A DNA stretch of 39,132 bases from Methanobacteriota archaeon. Its GTDB lineage: Archaea; Thermoplasmatota; Poseidoniia; Poseidoniales; Poseidoniaceae. Below, one piece after another: positions 1 to 6,190 of the stretch. The stretch is from positions 6,111 to 45,242 of the forward strand of contig PBKJ01000021.1 in the NCBI GenBank assembly GCA_002722135.1, read 5' to 3'. Under the pieces are notes generated by a model. The model made no database searches, was not told the origin of the DNA, and worked only from the letters and a program-made list of their open reading frames with translations. The position numbers were made by a program, and so were the translations under genes. Position 1 is the first letter of the stretch. The number at the start of each line of letters is the position of its first letter.

Positions 1-2
1 TG

Positions 3-275
3 GACGTGGACGGCAAGGTCGTGGCCATCGTCGACGACATGATTGCCACCGGCGGTACGATTTGCCGTGCAGCCGATGCTCTTCGCGCCCAGGGCGCCAC
101 CGCCGTGCATGCGGCCTGCTGCCACGGCCTGTTCACGGGCGGAGCCATTCACCGCTTGTCGAGCTTCGTGGATGGCGTGCACGCCACAGGAAGTCTGCCC
201 AACCCACGCGGCGTCATTCAGGGTGGCCCCGCGCTGGCTCGGGGCGTCCATTCCATCCTCAACACGTGGACGTGA
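3..275 (+). CDS. prs: Ribose-phosphate pyrophosphokinase, C-terminal part (5' truncated by window)
   Basis: The reading frame is open from the window edge and ends at TGA 273-275, giving about 90 residues of a C-terminal phosphoribosyltransferase fold. The PRPP-binding loop is intact as VAIVDDMIATGGT, followed by the helix AADALRAQGA and a strand ending CCHGLF, which is the usual order in PRPP synthetases. The enzyme makes 5-phosphoribosyl-1-pyrophosphate from ribose 5-phosphate and ATP for nucleotide, histidine and tryptophan synthesis in the cytosol. The N-terminal ATP-binding half lies outside the window, so another type I phosphoribosyltransferase cannot be fully excluded, but the spacing after the DD motif fits Prs best. 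A TATA-like box follows 24 nt after the stop, so the next gene has its own promoter. Confidence 0.85.
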   Translation, partial: DVDGKVVAIVDDMIATGGTICRAADALRAQGATAVHAACCHGLFTGGAIHRLSSFVDGVHATGSLPNPRGVIQGGPALARGVHSILNTWT

Positions 276-299
276 GCGCCGCAGACGTGTTCCGGTGCG

Positions 300-306
300 T
301 TTATAT
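300..306 (+). promoter_or_regulatory. TATA box for the L7Ae ribosomal operon
   Basis: TTTATAT lies 46 nt before the L7Ae ATG in the gap after prs. It would start transcription about 25 nt downstream, leaving a short leader that contains the strong Shine-Dalgarno GAGGAGG at 338-344, 7 nt before the ATG at 352. This is inferred from position and composition. Confidence 0.55.
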
Positions 307-351
307 CCGGACCACGTGGCGCACGGCTTACCTACACGAGGAGGATATCCG

Positions 352-723
352 ATGAGTGTGCACGTGCGATACGAGACCCCCGAAGACGTCAGCAACAAGA
401 TCTACGAACTGGTGCAAGCCTGCAACGGCGGCCGCATCAAGCGCGGATCGAACGAAGTGACCAAAGTCGCCCTCCGTAAGACGGCGGCCTTCGTCGTGCT
501 CGCCGAGGACGTCAACCCCCCCGAGCTCGTCAACCACATCCCGCTCATCTGTGACGACAACAGCATTCCCTTCGGCTACGTGCCTTCCCAGGAATTCTTG
601 GCCAAAGAAGCCGGCATGGAAACCGGTGTGAAAGCCGCGAGCCTCGCCATCATGGATGTGCCCAAGGCCGCCCAGGAAATGCTCGATGAAGTGCTCGAAC
701 TCATCAAGGGCCTGCGGGCTTGA
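352..723 (+). CDS. rpl7ae: Ribosomal protein L7Ae / kink-turn RNA-binding protein
   Basis: A 123-residue protein with the L7Ae signature KRGSNEVTK near residues 31-39, followed by AFVVLAEDVNPPELVNHIP and the C-terminal part of the fold. In archaea L7Ae binds kink-turns in 23S rRNA, in box C/D and H/ACA guide RNAs and in RNase P. The start is the ATG at 352 because a Shine-Dalgarno sits 7 nt upstream; the frame runs further upstream, but that part overlaps prs and looks non-coding. It heads a translation cluster with S28e (14 nt gap), L24e, NDK and aIF5B, an order widely conserved in archaea. Family assignment is secure. Confidence 0.95.
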   Translation: MSVHVRYETPEDVSNKIYELVQACNGGRIKRGSNEVTKVALRKTAAFVVLAEDVNPPELVNHIPLICDDNSIPFGYVPSQEFLAKEAGMETGVKAASLAIMDVPKAAQEMLDEVLELIKGLRA

Positions 724-737
724 TTTGAGGGATTCAC

Positions 738-962
738 ATGAGCGAAGAACTCGGAGGATGGCCCGCTGAGGTCGTCGAGGTTGTCGGTCGGACCGGCATG
801 ACCGGTGAAGCCACTCAGGTCAAGGTCCGTGTCAACGACGCCCCCAACCCCCGCGACGTCGGTCGCATCATCACGCGCAACGTGCTCGGTCCCGTTCGCG
901 TCGGTGACATCCTGATGCTCAAGGACACGGGCCGCGAGGCCCGCAAGCTCAACGCGAGGTGA
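738..962 (+). CDS. rps28e: 30S ribosomal protein S28e
   Basis: A 74-residue protein matching the archaeal and eukaryotic S28e family along its whole length: an OB-like fold with [18 protein letters not shown], then [18 protein letters not shown] and the terminal basic tail [11 protein letters not shown]. The start ATG is preceded by TTGAGGGA. The stop codon overlaps a GTG of the next frame, and the likely L24e ATG lies 5 nt downstream, so the two genes are co-transcribed and probably translationally coupled. It is a small-subunit protein near the mRNA exit region. Confidence 0.95.
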   Translation: MSEELGGWPAEVVEVVGRTGMTGEATQVKVRVNDAPNPRDVGRIITRNVLGPVRVGDILMLKDTGREARKLNAR

Positions 963-967
963 ACCTG

Positions 968-1159
968 ATGCCAGAACGACGTGTGTGCAGTTTCTCTGGA
1001 GACGAGATCGAACCCGGTACGGGCACGATGTACGTTCGACGTGACGGGAGCATCTTGTGGTTCAAGAACTCCAAGGCCCGCAAGAACATGGTCCACCTCA
1101 AGCGCAACGCGCGCCGTGTCAAGTGGACCCGTCACTTCGTGAAGGGCGGCATCCAGTGA
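968..1159 (+). CDS. rpl24e: 50S ribosomal protein L24e with lost zinc-finger cysteines
   Basis: A 63-residue protein that aligns with archaeal L24e through [35 protein letters not shown] and a basic C-terminal helix. L24e normally carries four zinc-binding cysteines in the pattern CxxC...CxxxC. Here only the first survives: the second position is Ser, the third Lys and the fourth Ala. The PGTGxMYVRxDG core is intact, so the protein is probably functional but zinc-free. A GTG at 959 overlaps the S28e stop, but the ATG at 968 is preferred because the family begins close to the first cysteine. It belongs to the ribosomal operon. Confidence 0.92.
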   Translation: MPERRVCSFSGDEIEPGTGTMYVRRDGSILWFKNSKARKNMVHLKRNARRVKWTRHFVKGGIQ

Positions 1160-1218
1160 GCCACCGGCCATAGGATGCTTCTTGAAGGTCAGCCCGGTCG
1201 CCGGGTCAGGTGAAAACC

Positions 1219-1665
1219 ATGCAGACCACGTACGTCATGATCAAGCCCGACGGTGTCCAACGCGGCCTCGTCGGTGAAATCGTCAACCGATTCGAACGCA
1301 AGGGGCTTCAGCTCGTGGGCATGAAGTCCATGGTCCCCGACCAAACCATTGCGCGCACCCACTACGCCGTGCACGCTGAGCGCCCCTTCTTCGAGGGCCT
1401 CATCAGCTTCGTGACCTCAGGGCCCGTGGTGTGCATGGCCTGGCGTGGCGTCGATGCCATCGCCGTCGCCCGCCGCCTCATCGGCTCCACCAACGGTCGG
1501 GAAGCTGACCCCGGCACCATCCGTGGAGATTACGGCATGGACATGGGCTACAACATGATTCACGGTTCCGACGGCGAAGACACCGCTGCGGCAGAACTGG
1601 CCCTCTGGTTCCCTGAAGGCGTCATGGAATGGACCCAAGACGGCCAGCGCTGGGTCTACGAATGA
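1219..1665 (+). CDS. ndk: Nucleoside diphosphate kinase
   Basis: A 148-residue protein spanning the whole NDK fold. It has the N-terminal strand [13 protein letters not shown], the [14 protein letters not shown] region and the catalytic signature [15 protein letters not shown], where the His is the phosphorylated residue. The enzyme transfers gamma-phosphate from ATP to other nucleoside diphosphates through phosphohistidine. The ATG at 1219 is preferred over the GTG at 1210 because the Shine-Dalgarno-like AGGTGA lies about 5 nt before it. It sits between L24e and aIF5B, its usual place in archaea. The stop overlaps an in-frame ATG of the next gene (ATGA), although the better aIF5B start is 18 nt further on. 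Confidence 0.95.
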   Translation: MQTTYVMIKPDGVQRGLVGEIVNRFERKGLQLVGMKSMVPDQTIARTHYAVHAERPFFEGLISFVTSGPVVCMAWRGVDAIAVARRLIGSTNGREADPGTIRGDYGMDMGYNMIHGSDGEDTAAAELALWFPEGVMEWTQDGQRWVYE

Positions 1666-1679
1666 CCGAGGTGAAGGGG

Positions 1680-3512
1680 ATGTCTGACGAGGCGGAATCA
1701 CCCGCCACTGAAGAAGAAGCCCCGGAGCGCGGTGAAAACCGACAACCGATCGTCAGCGTCCTTGGCCACGTTGACCACGGCAAGACCAGCCTTCTCGACT
1801 TGGTCCGCTCCATCGGCGTGGACCGCCAAGCCTCGGTCATGGACCGAGAGGCGGGTGGCATCACGCAACACATCGGCGCCACGGAGGTTCCCGCGGCGGT
1901 GCTCAACGACACCTGCGCAGCGATGATGGGTGGTCGGAACTTCAAGTCCCCCGGCCTGCTCTTCATCGACACCCCTGGCCACCACTCGTTCACGTCGCTG
2001 CGCTCTCGTGGGGGGCAGTTGGCCGACATCGCCATCCTCGTGGTGGACATCATGGAAGGCCTCCAGCCTCAAACCATCGAGAGCCTGGAAATCCTCCGCC
2101 GTACCCGGACGCCCTTCGTGGTGGCGGGCAACAAAGTCGACCGTTTGCACGGATGGTCGTCGGAGCGAGGGCGTGCCTTCATCGCGTCCTTCCATGAGCA
2201 GCGCAAAGACGTCCAAGCGCTCTTCGAGGACCGATTCTGGAAGCTCGTCGGCATGTTTGGCGAGCATGGGTTCAACCTCGAGCGCTATGACCGCATCAAG
2301 GATTTCCGTACCGATGTGGCCTTGGTGCCTATGTCAGCGAAAGAAGGAGAAGGCCTTCAGGACCTCTTGACGGTGACCGTCGGGCTGGCTGAGCGCTTCC
2401 TTGAGGATCGGTTGACGGACACCCTCGGTGATGCCGAAGGCACCATCTTGGAAATGAAGGACGAGGTCGGGATGAGCAAAACCATCGATGTCATCCTCTC
2501 CCGGGGCGTGCTGCAGACGGGCGACCGCATCGTGTTCGCCACCTCAGACGGCCCTGCCACGACGCGCATCAAGGGCCTGAAGCGCCCGCGTGGGATGGCA
2601 GAAATGCGTGACGCGGGCGATCGATGGGAAAGCGTCGACCACGTCGAGGCCGCGTGTGGCGTCAAAATCGTCGCTCAAGGCCTTGAGCGGGCCTTGGCGG
2701 GAACCACCGTTCGATTGGCCAAGGACGATGAAGCCCTTGAGGCGGCCATCGCGGCATGCCATGAGGAATGCCGGGTCGACATCGATTTGCAAGAAGAGGG
2801 GGTGGTCATCAAAGCCGACACCATCGGTGGTCTGGAAGCCTTGGCCTTCGAACTCGGGCAATTGGACATCCCCATCCGTATGGCCACGGTCGGACCGGTG
2901 AACAAGCGGGACATCCTAACGGCCGAATCCGCAAAAGACCCGCTCAACCGCATCATCGCGGGTTTCTCGATCGCGCCGAACCGTGAGGTCGCGGACCGCC
3001 TGACGGCGGAGGATGCAACGGTGAAGTTCGTGGCCGGGGAGATCATCTACCACATCATCGAGGAAATCGAAACGTGGCGGGCAGACACCAAGGCCGCAGC
3101 AGAAGCCGCTGCGCGTGAAGATTTGGTCCATCCTGGCCGCTTGCTGTACCTCGAGAACCACACCTTCCGTGGACGTGACCCCGCCATCATTGGCGTCAGG
3201 GTCATCGGAGGACGCGTTCACATTGGTCAGCGCCTCATGCGCCCCGACGGCTCGCAGGTCGGTCAGGTGAAATCCCTTCGAACGCGGGATAGCGAAGACG
3301 TCCGTGAAGCAAACCAGGGCGACGAGGTCGCGTGCGCGATCCAAGGTCCAACGGTCGGACGGCACATCAAGGAGGGCGACGAATTCCTTGTGGACGTGCC
3401 GGAATCGCACGCTCGACGCCTCCGAAAAGTGGAGTTGACGGCCGTTGAAGAGGAAATTCTCGAAGAAATCGTGCGCCTGCATCGAAAAGAGAACCATTTC
3501 TGGGCCCGTTGA
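1680..3512 (+). CDS. infB: Translation initiation factor aIF5B (IF-2 family GTPase)
   Basis: A 610-residue GTPase of the archaeal IF5B type. The G1 loop GHVDHGKTS is at residues 29-37, G3 is DTPGHHSF and G4 is NKVD, followed by beta-barrel domain II, the domain III segment beginning [15 protein letters not shown], and domain IV ending [19 protein letters not shown]. Its length matches the archaeal factor, which lacks the long bacterial or eukaryotic N-terminal extension. It promotes subunit joining and initiator tRNA positioning. The ATG at 1680 has the purine run GAGGTGAAGGGG just upstream; ATGs at 1629 and 1662 inside or overlapping ndk are alternatives. It is the last gene of the cluster. 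Confidence 0.96.
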   Translation: MSDEAESPATEEEAPERGENRQPIVSVLGHVDHGKTSLLDLVRSIGVDRQASVMDREAGGITQHIGATEVPAAVLNDTCAAMMGGRNFKSPGLLFIDTPGHHSFTSLRSRGGQLADIAILVVDIMEGLQPQTIESLEILRRTRTPFVVAGNKVDRLHGWSSERGRAFIASFHEQRKDVQALFEDRFWKLVGMFGEHGFNLERYDRIKDFRTDVALVPMSAKEGEGLQDLLTVTVGLAERFLEDRLTDTLGDAEGTILEMKDEVGMSKTIDVILSRGVLQTGDRIVFATSDGPATTRIKGLKRPRGMAEMRDAGDRWESVDHVEAACGVKIVAQGLERALAGTTVRLAKDDEALEAAIAACHEECRVDIDLQEEGVVIKADTIGGLEALAFELGQLDIPIRMATVGPVNKRDILTAESAKDPLNRIIAGFSIAPNREVADRLTAEDATVKFVAGEIIYHIIEEIETWRADTKAAAEAAAREDLVHPGRLLYLENHTFRGRDPAIIGVRVIGGRVHIGQRLMRPDGSQVGQVKSLRTRDSEDVREANQGDEVACAIQGPTVGRHIKEGDEFLVDVPESHARRLRKVELTAVEEEILEEIVRLHRKENHFWAR

Positions 3513-3544
3513 GTGATGCACGGGTGACGTCGCCCGCAAGCACG

Positions 3545-3553
3545 TTCAAATAT
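3545..3553 (+). promoter_or_regulatory. TATA box for the MoxR gene
   Basis: TTCAAATAT lies 36 nt before the MoxR start codon in the 77-nt gap after aIF5B. The same octamer core TTCAAATA occurs at nearly the same distance upstream of EF-1A on the other strand, which supports it as the local TATA-box form. Confidence 0.55.
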
Positions 3554-3589
3554 GGATGGACAAGCCTACCAGAATGAATAGGTGATAGG

Positions 3590-4573
3590 ATGCAGGCCGC
3601 CGATGCGAACACCGCGAAAATCATCAGCACCGTTTCCCAGATTGCAAACGACCTCATGAGCGAGGTGGGCAAGGTCATCATTGGGAAGGAAGAGAACCTC
3701 CGACGCGTCAGCGTGGGCATCCTCTCAAACGGCAACATGCTGCTCGAGGACTTCCCCGGTCTTGCAAAGACCCTGCTTGCGAACACCTTCGCCCGGGCCC
3801 TTGGATGCAAGTTCAAGCGTGTTCAGTTCACGCCTGACCTGCTGCCCTCGGACATCATGGGGACCTACATGTACGACCAGAAATCTGGTGATTTCAAACT
3901 CCGTGCGGGACCCCTTTTCTCCAACATCCTCCTCGCTGACGAGATCAACCGTGCTCCTCCGAAGACCCAAGCGGCTCTGCTTGAGGCCATGGAAGAAAAG
4001 CAGGTGACCATCGAAGGCATCACCCACAAGCTTCCAGCCCCGTTCGTGGTGCTGGCCACCCAGAACCCCATCGAGCAGGAGGGAACCTACCCGCTGCCCG
4101 AGGCTCAAATGGACCGATTCCTGATGAAGATGAGCATGGGCTATCCCGACCGCGCAGAAGAAAAGGCGATCCTCGCCCGTCGAAAGATGCGTGGAAAGGA
4201 CGACCACGAAGTGGCTCAGGTCACGGAACCCAAGAAGGTCGTCGCCATGCAGCGTGCGCTTGAAGGCGTTCACGTCGACCCGTCCATCCTCGCGTACATC
4301 GTCGAAATCGTGCAGCGCACGCGCGAGGACCACCGCGTGGTCAACGGGGCGTCGCCTCGTGCTTCCCAGGCCCTCTTCAAGACGGGTCGAGCCTCCGCGG
4401 CCATCGCAGGACGCACCTACGTGGTGCCTGACGACATCAAGAGCGTCGCGATGCAGGTCATCAGCCACAGGATTGTCATGAAGCCCGAAGCCAAGATTCG
4501 AGGCATCACCGGCGGTCACATCGTTCGCAAGATCTTGAGCGAAGTCCCCGTGCCCGTCGTTCAGCCCGTTTGA
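3590..4573 (+). CDS. moxR: MoxR-family AAA+ ATPase
   Basis: A 327-residue AAA+ protein of the MoxR type. The Walker A region is LLEDFPGLAKTLLANTFA (residues about 51-68), Walker B is ILLADEINRAPPKTQAALLEAM, sensor 1 lies in FVVLATQNPIEQEGTYPLPEA with its arginine-finger region following, and a C-terminal lid contains SPRASQALFKTGRA. MoxR ATPases are chaperone-like and usually act with a DUF58 or von Willebrand A domain protein encoded next door. No such partner follows here: the next gene, 61 nt downstream on the same strand, is a ParA ATPase. The ATG is preceded by AGGTGATAGG. Family is certain; the client is unknown. Confidence 0.92.
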   Translation: MQAADANTAKIISTVSQIANDLMSEVGKVIIGKEENLRRVSVGILSNGNMLLEDFPGLAKTLLANTFARALGCKFKRVQFTPDLLPSDIMGTYMYDQKSGDFKLRAGPLFSNILLADEINRAPPKTQAALLEAMEEKQVTIEGITHKLPAPFVVLATQNPIEQEGTYPLPEAQMDRFLMKMSMGYPDRAEEKAILARRKMRGKDDHEVAQVTEPKKVVAMQRALEGVHVDPSILAYIVEIVQRTREDHRVVNGASPRASQALFKTGRASAAIAGRTYVVPDDIKSVAMQVISHRIVMKPEAKIRGITGGHIVRKILSEVPVPVVQPV

Positions 4574-4634
4574 TGCGGATTGAGGCCGGGGTTGATAGGG
4601 GAGAGCCGGGGTTTTCTGTCTCGGGAGTGAAGGC

Positions 4635-5597
4635 ATGGACCCCTACAAGATGGTCATCGCTGTCGCCAACCAAAAGGGCGGTTGCGCAAAAACCACCACG
4701 GCGGTCAACCTCGCTGCAGCCCTTGCTCGTGGGCATCAAAAAATGGGCTTGCCACCGGCGAAGGTCCTGCTCATCGACCTTGATCCACAAGGGAACTGCG
4801 CCACGTCCTTCGGCATCGAAAAGAAACGCGTCAAGAAGACGGCCTACGATCTGCTGACCAACGACCTTGGCGAAGAACTCCCCCTCATGGAGGAGTACCT
4901 CATCGGTCCCGAAGACCTGACGGCGTCCATGCGGAACGCGTGGATGCTTCGCAACGAAAAAGGCCGACCGCCAGCGACCCTGACCACCGAGAACCTCTGG
5001 CTCCTGCCCAGCGACATCCACCTTTCTGGGGCTGAAATCGAGCTGTCCCACAAGATCGGCCGCGAGACCCGCCTCAAGGAAGCCCTCGCCCCCATCATCG
5101 ACAACTTCGACTACATCATTATCGATACGCCGCCTTCCCTCGGCCTGCTCTCCATCAACGCTCTCAGCGCGGCCAATTGGGTCATGGTCCCCGTGCAAGC
5201 CGAGTACTACTCGCTGGAAGGATTCAGCATGCTGATGAATTCGGTCAAGATGATTCAACGCAGGATCAACCGGAACCTGAAGATCTTCGGCGTGGTCATG
5301 ACCATGGTGGACGCGCGATCGAAGCTCTCCAGGCACGTGTGCGATCAGGTGGCCTTGAGCATCCCGAACAAGCTGTTCAGCACCTCCATTCGGCGCTTGG
5401 TCAACGTGGCCGAAGCACCATGGTCAGGAGCGCCCACGGTTCTGCTCAACAAGCCGACCTCCTCCGGAGCAGGCGCCGGTTCCCTCGAATACTGGACCTT
5501 GGCCCGGGAATTCCATCGACGCGTGCAGGACATGCGCCGCGAATTCGGCGTCCGTGACCCCTCCCGCGTGTCCCTTGAAGCACAGGGCCGCCGCTAA
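4635..5597 (+). CDS. parA: ParA/Soj-type ATPase (SegA-like candidate)
   Basis: A 320-residue ParA/MinD superfamily ATPase. The deviant Walker A, KGGCAKTTT, is at residues 14-22 with the signature lysine. It is followed by LLIDLDPQGNCATSFGI, Walker B YIIIDTPPSLGLLSINAL and the VPVQAEYYSLEG segment typical of chromosomal or plasmid ParA. There is no N-terminal HTH. ParA proteins bind DNA non-specifically as ATP dimers and are released by a ParB-like partner. Here the next gene, 90 nt downstream, is a ribbon-helix-helix protein, which recalls the archaeal SegA-SegB pair. GGGAGTGA sits 4 nt before the ATG. An insert at residues about 70-115 makes the region before Walker B longer than in the second ParA of this window. 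Confidence 0.9.
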   Translation: MDPYKMVIAVANQKGGCAKTTTAVNLAAALARGHQKMGLPPAKVLLIDLDPQGNCATSFGIEKKRVKKTAYDLLTNDLGEELPLMEEYLIGPEDLTASMRNAWMLRNEKGRPPATLTTENLWLLPSDIHLSGAEIELSHKIGRETRLKEALAPIIDNFDYIIIDTPPSLGLLSINALSAANWVMVPVQAEYYSLEGFSMLMNSVKMIQRRINRNLKIFGVVMTMVDARSKLSRHVCDQVALSIPNKLFSTSIRRLVNVAEAPWSGAPTVLLNKPTSSGAGAGSLEYWTLAREFHRRVQDMRREFGVRDPSRVSLEAQGRR

Positions 5598-5646
5598 CCC
5601 AAAAGGGTCGACAAATCGCATTTCTGGGGATTTGGCCCTCGCGCGG

Positions 5647-5655
5647 CTTAAGTAG
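5647..5655 (+). promoter_or_regulatory. Possible TATA box for the RHH gene
   Basis: CTTAAGTAG lies 32 nt before the RHH ATG at 5688, inside the 90-nt gap after parA. The position suits an archaeal TATA box, but the match is weak, so read-through from parA is equally possible. Confidence 0.3.
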
Positions 5656-5687
5656 CGCAGAGAGGGCAGGAACCAACGGGATGCACG

Positions 5688-5930
5688 ATGACAGCGAAGG
5701 GAATGACCTCCGTAAGCGTGAGCTACGAAGTACGAAGACAGTTGAACACCTTGCGCTCATTGGGCGGTTACAAGAGCGTGAATGAGGTCCTGCTGGACCT
5801 CATCCGCCACCAGCGCATGGCGCGCATGGACGGTAGCCTTGAGCTGCTCCGAGAGCGCGCGAAGGCCACCGCTGATGTTGACGTTGATCACCTCGTCGAG
5901 CGGTTGAACCTCGCTCCCTTCAGGGTGTGA
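5688..5930 (+). CDS. Ribbon-helix-helix DNA-binding protein
   Basis: An 80-residue protein whose first 45 residues look like a ribbon-helix-helix domain: a short strand (TSVSVSYEV), helix 1 (EVRRQLNTLRSLG), a turn (GYKS) and helix 2 (VNEVLLDLIRHQRMAR). A charged C-terminal helical tail follows. RHH dimers bind DNA as transcriptional repressors, antitoxins of the VapB type, or centromere-binding partners of ParA (ParG, Omega, SegB). Directly following a parA gene makes a SegB-like role attractive, though the sequence alone cannot separate it from an antitoxin. Its stop codon nearly meets the next start. The fold is inferred from pattern. Confidence 0.65.
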   Translation: MTAKGMTSVSVSYEVRRQLNTLRSLGGYKSVNEVLLDLIRHQRMARMDGSLELLRERAKATADVDVDHLVERLNLAPFRV

Positions 5931-5935
5931 GCGCC

Positions 5936-6190
5936 ATGATGAGCTGGAAGCCACCTCGGGTGGCCTTCGAGACACGTCATCTCGTCAAGGCCCTCTTTGA
6001 TTCGACCACGGCTGAAGCCGAACTGATGAACGTCGCCGCACGCGGTGACGTGGAAATCACCGCCTCTCGCAGCGCTTGGAACGGCGTGCTGTGGCTCATT
6101 CAGAGCACGGTGAAGGAGGGAGGACGGCCCCTCTACTCCGGTGAGGAACTGGCCAAGTTACGAGCGGATTTGCCCGTGCAGTGGTCTTGA
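5936..6190 (+). CDS. Small protein of unknown function following the RHH gene
   Basis: An 84-residue soluble protein that I do not recognise. It contains VAFETRHLVKALFDSTTAEAELMNVAARGDVEIT and a tryptophan-containing helix (SAWNGVLWLIQSTV), and ends LPVQWS. It has no acidic PIN-domain triad and no RelE-like pattern, so a VapC or RelE toxin is not supported. The start is either ATG 5936 or 5939, 5-8 nt after the RHH stop; the in-frame GTG at 5927 overlaps the RHH gene. The tight spacing suggests co-expression. Its TGA abuts the reverse-strand stop of the next gene with no base between. Confidence 0.6.
   Translation: MMSWKPPRVAFETRHLVKALFDSTTAEAELMNVAARGDVEITASRSAWNGVLWLIQSTVKEGGRPLYSGEELAKLRADLPVQWS

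Noticed and set aside
5688-6190. VapBC-type toxin-antitoxin pair
   Set aside because: The first protein could be VapB-like, but the second lacks the acidic PIN-domain residues, so a toxin call is not supported.
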